A program made the position numbers and the translations under genes. Shown piece by piece: positions 5,811-13,150 of a DNA stretch of 24,225 nucleotides; position 1 is the stretch's first letter; each line of letters opens with the position of its first letter. Below the pieces are notes generated by a model, which saw only the letters and a program-made list of their open reading frames with translations, was not told the origin of the DNA and did no database searches. Source of the DNA: JAFDZV01 sp966128725 (GTDB taxonomy: Bacteria; Bacteroidota; Ignavibacteria; OLB7); assembly GCA_966128725.1 (NCBI GenBank), contig CBHYLN010000081.1, positions 1-24,225 of the forward strand. The letters are read 5' to 3'.

Positions 5811-7849
5811 TATCGCTTCGCGATTAACGAGCCCTGCCCACGACGCAGGCCGTTGGCTACGTCGAAGCTCCATTCGATGCGGTCGTATACACCAAAGGCG
5901 GTGCGCAGCGGATCGATGCGTCCGGAAATCTCGCCCGGCGAATACAGATCGCGGCGAAGCAGGTAGGTTTTTACGTAGCGCGTGGCGTTATCGGCGAAGG
6001 CGCCCACGCTGAGCGCACCCTGGAAGTACACGGCGGGGTTGCTGCCGGCCGCCGAACCCGCTGGCAGCGCGGCCACCGTTGAGCGGAGCAGCGCCGGTGT
6101 GCTTGCCACCAGGAGCATGCCGTTCACCACGGCGAAGCTGGGTTGCAGCTTTCGGGCACGCAGTACGCTGTCGTTCGTGGCGGTGTCCGCCGCGATCCAC
6201 AGCCGGGTTCCGCCGCCGGCAACCGGCTCGGGCGTGTACACAAGCGACGTAATGCGCGCAAAGAGGATCTTCATCGTGGAATCGAACTTCGCCGGCGCGT
6301 TGCGCAACGGCACGGCGAGCACCACGTTGAATGCCGTGTTGGAGTATCCGTACCCTTCCTTCAGGTGGTCGATGCCTGCATAACCAACGGCCATTGCCGG
6401 CGCGAAATACGGCACGATCTGCTTGGCGACATCCATGCGTGCAAGCCGCGCAAGCGAGTCGATGGGGTTCTTGCCCAGCGAACGCACGTTGACTACGTAC
6501 TGCCACAGCAGCGCGGGGTCCTCACCCTTGGCAACGGTCCAGCCAATGGTGGAAGGCAGCGCCGATGTCATCGCGGGGGTGTTGGCCCCCACAACGATGG
6601 GCTTGCCCAGCGCGCGCGCCACCACCGCAAGGCGCCGGCCGGCGGGGCTGGCCGACCCGGTGATCCCGAAGTACGCTGTTGGGTTGAACCATGCGTACAG
6701 TATTTCGCGGTTACCGGTGGGGTCCACCGAGGAATAGCTGCGGATGAACGTTGGGTCAATCGCGATCGAGTTTTCCCGTTCGGTTTGGTACGTCCGTACC
6801 GAGCGCGAAATCAAGCCCGTGTCGGTGGATACCACGAAGTAATCGCCAACCAGAGCGTAGTTCAGGTTCTTGCCACTTTTGCTGTTCTGCACGGAGTTGA
6901 CGGTGACGCCGTTGACATCCCAACGCTTGATCGCAAAGTTGCCGCCCAGTTTGCCGAAGATGTCGATCAGCGTTTCGGCCACCTTTACATTCTTGTCCTT
7001 GTAGCTGGCTATCAGATACGCATCCTGATACTTGGCCAGCATTACACCATCACGGAAGAAACGTTCCGGCGAGAAATACGGCGCCATGAATCCCATGGTC
7101 TCGTCCAGGCGTGCGCGCAGCGAGGCAAGCGTGCGCAGCATTGGCAGCGACCAGGCATCCTTCGGCACTGGCGAGCCGTCCAGCGTCTTCATGAACCGGG
7201 AGTCGTTGAACGCGGCCAACTGATCGTCGGCGTTCGGCATCGAGACCAGATACTCCGGATCCGTTGGGAAGAACAGCGCCATCTCGCGTGTGGAGGCCAG
7301 CGAATAGTCGGCGTCGGTACGGCTCAACTCCTGAAACGCAAAGGCGACGTCGGGCTCGGCCCGGCGCACGATGAACGTGCTGGCGCGATAGTCGCCAAGC
7401 GGCGTATGGGCGGCTGGGTCGGCCGTAAGCTTGCGATACAGCGAGTCCAGATAGGCCTTTGCCTTCGGTGTGGCCAGCGTCGCGGCCGAAGCGATAGCAA
7501 CCTCGTACTGATTGTCGCGAAGCCCGTCGATCTGCTTGCGGAGCAGCGCGAACGCGGCGTCGCGGTCGGGCAGCTCGCGCAGCTTGAACAACGCAACCTC
7601 GCGGGCCGGCTCGTTTGTGCGCGCGGCCAGGATATCGCCCAGCACGCGGAGCTTTCGTGCCGGGTCCAGAGCGTCGTACGATTCGGCCCCGCTTCGTTCG
7701 CGAACGGCCTTCGCGAACAGCGCCGCGTAACTCGGTACCGCCACCGAGGGGCTCTCGTTGTCGGGATCGTAATCCCACATCACGTATCCCGCGAAAGCGG
7801 CAACCGAGCCAAGGATAACGGCGAGTGCGATCAGTACAAAGCGTCGCAT
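5810..7849 (-). CDS. Large membrane-anchored protein, probably DUF2138 (YfaA-like)
   Basis: 679 residues from ATG 7849; a TTG three codons upstream is an alternative. The N-terminus MRRFVLIALAVILGSVAAFAGYVMW is a signal anchor, followed by a long soluble region predicted to be periplasmic. I assign it to the DUF2138/YfaA family from its general character, from blocks such as MAVGYAGIDHLKEGYGYSNTAFNVVLAVPLR, and from its coupling to a DUF1175 gene, since yfaA and yfaT sit in one cluster in enterobacteria. That family assignment is from memory of the yfa neighbourhood rather than from a diagnostic motif. The molecular function of DUF2138 proteins is not known to me. Its TAA overlaps the ATG of the DUF1175 gene, so the two are co-translated and likely work together. 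Confidence 0.6.
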   Translation of the reverse strand: MRRFVLIALAVILGSVAAFAGYVMWDYDPDNESPSVAVPSYAALFAKAVRERSGAESYDALDPARKLRVLGDILAARTNEPAREVALFKLRELPDRDAAFALLRKQIDGLRDNQYEVAIASAATLATPKAKAYLDSLYRKLTADPAAHTPLGDYRASTFIVRRAEPDVAFAFQELSRTDADYSLASTREMALFFPTDPEYLVSMPNADDQLAAFNDSRFMKTLDGSPVPKDAWSLPMLRTLASLRARLDETMGFMAPYFSPERFFRDGVMLAKYQDAYLIASYKDKNVKVAETLIDIFGKLGGNFAIKRWDVNGVTVNSVQNSKSGKNLNYALVGDYFVVSTDTGLISRSVRTYQTERENSIAIDPTFIRSYSSVDPTGNREILYAWFNPTAYFGITGSASPAGRRLAVVARALGKPIVVGANTPAMTSALPSTIGWTVAKGEDPALLWQYVVNVRSLGKNPIDSLARLARMDVAKQIVPYFAPAMAVGYAGIDHLKEGYGYSNTAFNVVLAVPLRNAPAKFDSTMKILFARITSLVYTPEPVAGGGTRLWIAADTATNDSVLRARKLQPSFAVVNGMLLVASTPALLRSTVAALPAGSAAGSNPAVYFQGALSVGAFADNATRYVKTYLLRRDLYSPGEISGRIDPLRTAFGVYDRIEWSFDVANGLRRGQGSLIAKR

Positions 7850-7878
7850 GGCAAGCAAAGGATTGTGCGGGAGAAAGT

Positions 7879-7908
7879 GCCCGCGGTAGAACTACCGCCG
7901 CCCCGGGC
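7879..7908 (-). other. Intercistronic hairpin
   Basis: Inner stem gcggta/taccgc (7883-7888 with 7893-7898) and outer arms gcccg/cgggc (7879-7883 with 7904-7908) share one base. It lies in the 80-bp gap between two minus-strand genes. No T-tract follows, so mRNA processing or stability is more likely than termination. Confidence 0.4.
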
Positions 7909-7929
7909 AGCCGGGATCGGCGAGTACGG

Positions 7930-8658
7930 TCAGATTGTCTCGTATCGGTGCGAGCCCGGGATCAGGCGCACCACGCGGAATCGAACGATGTAGCGCAGTT
8001 TCGCGAACGTCGCGTCATCAAGTTCCGCAACCGAGGCACGAAAACGGTCGCGGTCAAAGTATCGTGTCGCAATGCGGATGTCGGCATCCAGAGCAGGATA
8101 GTTGTTCGCCAGCACAAGCTCGTGTTGCTGCGACCGATCGAACACCATCTCCACCCGGATATCCGAGGGGATCTTCGCCTCGCCGGTTGTGAACACCGCT
8201 CCGTTCAGCGTAAGCGTGCCGGCTTCCAGATCGATCGCTCGCGAGTCCGGCAGGCAGGCGCGCACCTTTGGCGGCAGCATCGGCGTTACCACCACAATCG
8301 TATCGGCCGAAGCAAATCGATAGTAGTGTGTTGATACCGTGGAATCGATCTCGTATCGGAAGACGAGCCTGACGCCGAATGTATCGCGGCGAAAACCGAT
8401 TCGGTAGAGATTGTGCATCGTCTCCTCGATCAACAGCCCGGCGCCGCCGGCGGAGTCCGATGGGATGATGCTGATATTGACAGGGGTGTCGCGGATGAAG
8501 TCGAAGCGTGCGGTGCAGGTTATCGTGCGCCCGATTGTTGTAAGCGCCTGATGCATCACCAGATCGGCCCCGCACTTGACCACCGGCTGGGCATGAAGCG
8601 TGCATGCGGCAACCGCGCCGCTGATTATCGCCAGAAGTACGCGTTGGCGTTGGAACAT
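7930..8658 (-). CDS. Secreted protein of unknown function
   Basis: 242 residues starting at ATG 8658. The N-terminus MFQRQRVLLAIISGAVAACTLHAQPV is a signal peptide with probable cleavage after HA, before Q; the AAC inside it is not a convincing lipobox. The mature protein alternates short hydrophobic strands (TFGVRLVFRYEI, ADTIVVVTPMLPP, RVEMVFDRS), consistent with a beta-rich extracytoplasmic domain. I recognise no family and see no catalytic motif. It lies 80 bp upstream of the DUF2138-like gene on the same strand and may belong to the same unit. It does not look like the DUF2135 (YfaP) or DUF2300 (YfaQ) members of the enterobacterial yfa cluster. Confidence 0.65.
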   Translation of the reverse strand: MFQRQRVLLAIISGAVAACTLHAQPVVKCGADLVMHQALTTIGRTITCTARFDFIRDTPVNISIIPSDSAGGAGLLIEETMHNLYRIGFRRDTFGVRLVFRYEIDSTVSTHYYRFASADTIVVVTPMLPPKVRACLPDSRAIDLEAGTLTLNGAVFTTGEAKIPSDIRVEMVFDRSQQHELVLANNYPALDADIRIATRYFDRDRFRASVAELDDATFAKLRYIVRFRVVRLIPGSHRYETI

Positions 8659-8714
8659 GGTTCGCTGATCCCGAAAATAGTTTCGTGCTACGTGTTCCGG
8701 GGGACGTAGGGCCG

Positions 8715-8750
8715 AAACTTACGGCGGGCAACGCAAATAGCAGCCCGCCG
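8715..8750 (-). terminator. Possible terminator after the GH57 gene
   Basis: Read on the minus strand, an 8-bp perfect stem CGGCGGGC / GCCCGCCG (8750-8743 with 8729-8722) with a 13-nt loop is followed by TAAGTTTC. The T-tract is short, so it may be an attenuator between the GH57 gene and the secreted-protein gene. Confidence 0.5.
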
Positions 8751-8771
8751 CCCGCGCATCGGCACGCTATA

Positions 8772-10910
8772 TTATCCAAACGCCTGTTGTAGCGGGCAGT
8801 GGAACTCGCCGGCAAGCGGGAAGCGTTCCACCACGTGCGAGTGCTCGATCATCTCGCAGGCCAAAGCCACCGAACCGGGATCGTTCCCGGAGTGCATCAA
8901 GTGCCCAATCGGGATCGCGAGCTCCAGCACGTCGCCAACCGCGGCGCGGATCGTGTCGAACGATACCGCCTGGCCGGCTGTTACCGGCCGTTCCACCGCG
9001 ATGGCCTCGGCCCCGAAACGAAGCGTGACGCGCTGCTCGCACTGCACCGTCAGGCGCAGCTCGTGGCCTGCAGGCAACGCCGTGCCGATATCAAGGCGTA
9101 CATAGAGGCACGCGGTGTCGCGGCCGAAGTAGATCGTGCGATCCCGCGTTTCGGCGCGATGCATCGCCCCGCCCGTGCTGTGCAGCATCAGCCGACCCGC
9201 GGCGGCCCATTCCTCCAGCGATGTCTCGCGGCCGTCGATGCACGGTGCGATGGGGCCTGTTGGCGGGCGGATGCCCGGCGCGGGCGTTGGGCGCCGTATC
9301 GGCCGGTCCAGCTCCGATGGCCATTCCCGGCCAATCAGTTGATAGACGTCGCGGAGATGGGCGCGAAACAATGCGTCGAACGAATCCTGATCGGCCGCCG
9401 TGTTCTCGTCGCCGAACCACCAGAACCAATCCGAGCCCTCGGCGATATAAATCGCCTCCATGGCGCGCTCGAATGTCGGGGCGTCCAGCCCGTCGCGCGC
9501 GGCCATCAGCGCCTCGCGTGCGCCGGCAAGCGCGTCCCAGGCGGCGTTGTCCTCCGGGTGCCCGATCCAGATCTTGAAATTGCTTCCAACCCAACTGCCG
9601 GCGTAGATGCGTCCCAGCGTGCGTTCGGCATCGGCAGGCGTGTCGGCCAGCGCGTCGGCGATCGTGGTTGTCACGATCTCGCGCGAGTCCTCCAGAAGCC
9701 GGTACAGCGCCTCGAGAAACGGCCGACCGTTTTCCTGATAGAACTCCCAGCAGTTCTCGCCGTCCAGGATGATCGGCACCAGCGCGCGCTCCAGGGCGGC
9801 AGCGCCGCGTTCCTGCACAATGCGCGACCGGATCTCGATAAGCCGATTGTAGAAATCCAATGCCGCCGCCTCGGGGTCCCACGAACTGTACACGAAGCCG
9901 ATGGCGTCGGAAAGCTCGTGGTCGCGGAACACCGTCCATATCGGCCCGTTCCGTGTTTTCAGGCGGTACGGGAAATACTTCGCCAGCGGATGCCAGCGCT
10001 CGCCCAGCGTACGGCGCAGGATGCCTTCGTCGGTTGCCGTCCAGCCCAGGCCCGCCTGCGCCATAAGCCCGGCGGCGGCGTCGCTGATGGCGCCTTCGCT
10101 GGGCCACATGCCGCCGGGCGCGCGGCCGAACGTATCGGCGAACAGGTCGATCGCGCGCGCGATCTGCGTGCGGGCATCCTCGGGATATTCGATGTGATGT
10201 GTTGGCAGTTCGGCGTTCGGCATCGCCTCAAGCGCCGTGTGGCTGTCGCAGAGCAGCGGAAGGATCGGGTGGTAGAATGGCGTCACCGAAAGCTCGACGC
10301 GACCCTGCTCCAGCAGCCGCCGGTACGTTGGTATCACGCTGGCGATGATACCGCGTGTGGCCTCCAGCAATGCCAGCTTCTCCTGTTCGGTGAAGCCCCG
10401 GCCCTTGCGCAGCAACGAGGCAAACGGTTCCCTGCCACGGGAGTATTCGCCCACCCACGTCAGGTTGTACCATACCTGCAGGTCCAGCCAGTCCTGCACC
10501 GCGAACGCGGCGGCGGCCTGGGCAAGCCCGTGCTCGTCGGTCCGGTCGCGATGCCCCATCCGGTACAGCTCGGCGTAGCGTGGGTAACGCAACACCATGC
10601 GATCCACATTGCACAGGAAGAAATCGCGAAGGATGCGAATCTTCTCCTGCCCGGTCAGCTCGGCCGCCGGGCGTGCCGAGAGCTCCAGCACCGTATCGCT
10701 TGCCGTTCCGGCGGCGTAGTCCTGAAGCTGCACCAGCAGCGATGGGACAACGTTGATCGTCTGCCGCACCGAGGGGAATGCCTCCAGTGCCGCGGCGATA
10801 TCGTAGTAATCCTTCGTGGCATGCAGGCGTGCCCACGGAAGCAGATGATGATGGCCATACTTGTAGTACGGCTGATGCTGGTGCCAGAGAAATGCAACGC
10901 GCAATGACAT
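8772..10910 (-). CDS. Glycoside hydrolase family 57 protein (alpha-amylase/glucanotransferase type)
   Basis: 712 residues, ATG at 10908-10910 with a GGGG stretch just upstream. Residues ~4-420 carry the GH57 signature blocks: WHQHQPYY at 9-16 (conserved region 1), GMWPSEGAISD containing the predicted nucleophile Glu272, SSWDP, and ILDGENCWEFY containing the predicted catalytic Asp383. WFWWFGDENTAADQDSFDALFR follows in the C-terminal helical part. The last ~170 residues look like an extra beta-rich domain. GH57 enzymes act on alpha-glucans such as glycogen or starch by a retaining mechanism. The exact activity (amylase, 4-alpha-glucanotransferase or branching enzyme) cannot be settled here. 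No signal peptide is seen, so it should be cytoplasmic and involved in glycogen-type polymer turnover. No other glycogen genes are in the window. Confidence 0.9.
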   Translation of the reverse strand: MSLRVAFLWHQHQPYYKYGHHHLLPWARLHATKDYYDIAAALEAFPSVRQTINVVPSLLVQLQDYAAGTASDTVLELSARPAAELTGQEKIRILRDFFLCNVDRMVLRYPRYAELYRMGHRDRTDEHGLAQAAAAFAVQDWLDLQVWYNLTWVGEYSRGREPFASLLRKGRGFTEQEKLALLEATRGIIASVIPTYRRLLEQGRVELSVTPFYHPILPLLCDSHTALEAMPNAELPTHHIEYPEDARTQIARAIDLFADTFGRAPGGMWPSEGAISDAAAGLMAQAGLGWTATDEGILRRTLGERWHPLAKYFPYRLKTRNGPIWTVFRDHELSDAIGFVYSSWDPEAAALDFYNRLIEIRSRIVQERGAAALERALVPIILDGENCWEFYQENGRPFLEALYRLLEDSREIVTTTIADALADTPADAERTLGRIYAGSWVGSNFKIWIGHPEDNAAWDALAGAREALMAARDGLDAPTFERAMEAIYIAEGSDWFWWFGDENTAADQDSFDALFRAHLRDVYQLIGREWPSELDRPIRRPTPAPGIRPPTGPIAPCIDGRETSLEEWAAAGRLMLHSTGGAMHRAETRDRTIYFGRDTACLYVRLDIGTALPAGHELRLTVQCEQRVTLRFGAEAIAVERPVTAGQAVSFDTIRAAVGDVLELAIPIGHLMHSGNDPGSVALACEMIEHSHVVERFPLAGEFHCPLQQAFG

Positions 10911-11061
10911 ATCCCCAAGATAGAAAACTGGGTGGCGCCACGTTGAACTTCGTGATCAACAGCGGGCTGCGTGTGTGGTGCATGTGTGGTTGAAAGCCAC
11001 GGCGCTGCATGCCGCCCGATGCCCGGCCGCGCTGCTGGTGCTACCGTAATCGGCCGGGCCT

Positions 11062-11658
11062 TCAGCGGTACATCGTCTGGCTGTAGCGTCCCAACTGCGA
11101 ATCCATGTAGTACCCGGAAATCCGGCTGCCGTCGGCCGAGACGGTTGCCGTGCCGGTGCCTTGCGACGGAATCGAGGTTTGGAACGTGCTCGTGATTTCG
11201 CGACCGCTGATCGTCCCCGTTCCCTGCAGGCGATGTCCGTTTGTGGGATTATATCCTTCAAATATCAACGAGCTGCCCTGTTGCGTGATGCGATACACCG
11301 AGCCGTTGTCGTCGCGCCACTCGCCGCTGACATCGGCAATGGCGGCCGGCTCAGGCTGCGCGCCACCCGGATCGTTGGGCGATTCGGGGTCGGGCGCTGA
11401 CGGTGTGCCGTGGTTCGCGCCCCGGCCAACCGTGTCGGCCGCGTTTGCTCGGCCGGGCGGTGATGGCAGCCAGCCCGATTCGCGCAGCAGGCCGAAGGTT
11501 ACCAGCCCAACGCCGAGCACGAACGCCAGCGTGCGCGCCAGTTTGCCGGCACGGCCGGATACTTCGGCCGCGAAGATCTTGAACGAACCGCCCGCCAATG
11601 CCAGCAGCAGAAGAACAGCTCCGAGAACAAACGCTCCGATGGTTATTGATTCCGGCAT
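11062..11658 (-). CDS. Two-TM protein with C-terminal beta-rich domain, unknown function
   Basis: 198 residues from ATG 11658, with AAGG as a weak ribosome-binding site 8-11 nt upstream. Two transmembrane helices occupy residues ~5-28 and ~42-60, separated by a short charged loop. A Pro/Gly/Asn-rich low-complexity linker follows (~66-105). The C-terminal domain (~108-198) begins DVSGEWRDDNGSVYRITQQGSSLIFEG and continues with alternating Thr/Gly-rich strands, resembling small lipocalin-like beta domains. It is probably exposed to the periplasm. It is the first gene of the minus-strand run and lies 151 bp before GH57. On the minus strand, TACTTTTG (11719-11712) matches the Bacteroidota -7 box TAnnTTTG perfectly, but no -33 TTTG was found at the right distance. 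Confidence 0.65.
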   Translation of the reverse strand: MPESITIGAFVLGAVLLLLALAGGSFKIFAAEVSGRAGKLARTLAFVLGVGLVTFGLLRESGWLPSPPGRANAADTVGRGANHGTPSAPDPESPNDPGGAQPEPAAIADVSGEWRDDNGSVYRITQQGSSLIFEGYNPTNGHRLQGTGTISGREITSTFQTSIPSQGTGTATVSADGSRISGYYMDSQLGRYSQTMYR

Positions 11659-11860
11659 ATATGAACCTTGAATACATTGATGATCGTGAACACCTCGGTA
11701 TCGAATCGTTGCAAAAGTACAAACGGGCGATGCAAGCGCAGTGTGACGCGCCCGGCGTGGTCATGCGCCTGGCCCTGGGTTCGCGATTGCCGGGCCGCCC
11801 TGGCGATCGGTGCGGCCCAAATCGCCCGGCCGGAGTATCTTGGCGCAAAAAACCGAGCTG

Positions 11861-12655
11861 ATGCCGCGATACAAGTTGTTGGTGGAATACGAAGGAACCC
11901 GTTATTCGGGATGGCAGGTACAGCGAGGTGAGCGAACCGTGCAGGGCGCTTTGATCGCCGCCGCGCGGGATGCGTTCGGGGATGTGGGCGAGCTGTTCGG
12001 CTCCGGGCGTACCGATGCCGGCGTGCATGCGCTGGGGCAGGTGGCGCATGTGGATCTCCGATCGGCGATCCCGATGAACCGGCTGATCTACGGTTTCAAC
12101 GACAATCTCCCTGCCGACGTGAACGTGCTGGCCGCCGCGCCCGTTGACGCGCGGTTCCACGCCCGGCATGATGCGGTGGGCCGCAGCTACACCTACCAGA
12201 TTTCAACCCGCCGAACCGCCTTTGGCAAACCGTTTGTGTGGTGGGTGAAGGACACCCTGAACGTGGGCGCAATGCGCCGCGCCGCCGTGGCGGCCACGGG
12301 CATGCACAACTACGCATCGTACACCGACATGCGGCCCGACGAAGGGTCGTTGCTGGTGAACGTAACCTCCGTGGAGATTGCCGAGTGCGGTGATATGATC
12401 GTCATCCGTGTGCGTGCCAGCCACTTCCTGCGCAAGATGGTGCGCCGCATGGTTGGCACGCTTGTGGAAATCGGCCGCGGCAACCTTCAGGCTGAAGAGT
12501 TCGGCGCCGCGCTGGATGCGCCCGGCGAGGTTTCCATGAACTATACCGCGCCGCCATCCGGACTTTTTCTCGATCAGGTGGTGTACAGGGGCGAACGGTT
12601 CGGCACGGCGATTGGCCCGGTGCTGACGATCGGTGACCCCTTGAAATACGGTTGA
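11861..12655 (+). CDS. truA: tRNA pseudouridine(38-40) synthase TruA
   Basis: 264 residues from ATG 11861; upstream in-frame codons do not fit the family, whose proteins begin close to MPRYKLLVEYEGTRYSGWQ. TruA converts uridines 38-40 in the tRNA anticodon stem-loop to pseudouridine in the cytoplasm. The catalytic motif GSGRTDAGVHA with the essential Asp is intact near residue 52. Other family blocks are present: DARFHARHDAVGRSYTY, the C-terminal FLRKMVRRMVGTLVEIG, and a closing APPSGLFLDQVVY. The length is typical. A 31-bp gap leads to the cupin gene, so the two may be co-transcribed. The gene is divergent from the two-TM gene, and the 200-bp spacer at 11659-11860 should hold both promoters. 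Confidence 0.97.
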   Translation: MPRYKLLVEYEGTRYSGWQVQRGERTVQGALIAAARDAFGDVGELFGSGRTDAGVHALGQVAHVDLRSAIPMNRLIYGFNDNLPADVNVLAAAPVDARFHARHDAVGRSYTYQISTRRTAFGKPFVWWVKDTLNVGAMRRAAVAATGMHNYASYTDMRPDEGSLLVNVTSVEIAECGDMIVIRVRASHFLRKMVRRMVGTLVEIGRGNLQAEEFGAALDAPGEVSMNYTAPPSGLFLDQVVYRGERFGTAIGPVLTIGDPLKYG

Positions 12656-12686
12656 TTGCCGCGCGACCATTCATACCGGAATCACG

Positions 12687-13058
12687 ATGGACATTCTTAC
12701 GCGACTGGACGACGTGCCGCAACAGGCGCAGGAGTGGGGCACGATGCAGTGGCTGGCCGGCGGTGAACATGGCAACAGCCAGGCGATGACGCTTGGGCGG
12801 ATGTTGATGGCGCCCGGCGGCTGCACCGCTGCGCATCGGCATGCCAACTGCGAGGAGATGATCCACCTTGTCCGCGGCAACGTCCGGCAGCGGGTTGGGG
12901 AGCACATCCACGATATGCGGGCTGGCGACACCGTGATTGTGCCGCAGGGGGCGGCGCATCAAACCATCAACGGCGATGATGCCCCGGCCGAGCTGATCAT
13001 CGTCTTCTCGTCGCCGGCGCGCGCCTTCGAGCCCGTTACCGAGCACACGCCGGCGTAG
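12687..13058 (+). CDS. Small single-domain cupin
   Basis: 123 residues. Both cupin motifs are complete. Motif 1 reads G(x5)HxH with a following Glu and Gly in GGCTAAHRHANCEEMIHLVRG (His50, His52, Glu56 or 57). Motif 2 reads G(x5)PxG(x2)H(x3)N in GDTVIVPQGAAHQTIN. The three His and one Glu should bind a divalent metal in a small beta-barrel. Cupins of this size have varied roles (isomerase, dioxygenase, sensor), and nothing in the sequence or neighbours (truA, priA) indicates the substrate. It follows truA by 31 bp with no terminator between, so it is probably in the same transcript. Confidence 0.85.
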   Translation: MDILTRLDDVPQQAQEWGTMQWLAGGEHGNSQAMTLGRMLMAPGGCTAAHRHANCEEMIHLVRGNVRQRVGEHIHDMRAGDTVIVPQGAAHQTINGDDAPAELIIVFSSPARAFEPVTEHTPA

Positions 13059-13090
13059 CGCCGCGTGTGGTGCCCACCCCCCGAATCAAC

Positions 13091-13150
13091 TGATGAATCA
13101 ACCGGCAGAGCAGATTCTCCTGGTTCGAATCCCGATCTCAACGTTCAACA
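13091..13150 (+). other. tRNA-like fragment (possible tRNA remnant)
   Basis: The stretch contains CAACCGGCAGAGCAG, which reads like a tRNA D-arm, and 12 nt later GGTTCGAATCCC, which reads like a T-loop. There is no room for an anticodon arm, and the T-stem pairs badly, so it is not a functional tRNA. It may be a decayed tRNA gene or a chance match, in the 92-bp gap just before priA. Confidence 0.3.

Noticed and set aside
6143..7993. 616-codon plus-strand open frame opposite the DUF2138-like gene
   Set aside because: Typical antisense shadow in high-GC DNA: Arg/Gly/His-rich, no domain or start signal, and the minus-strand frame has a clear signal anchor and coupling to its neighbour.
8799..10907. 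702-codon plus-strand open frame opposite GH57
   Set aside because: It covers almost the same span as the GH57 gene, whose catalytic motifs are intact on the minus strand. The antisense product has no recognisable domain and biased composition.
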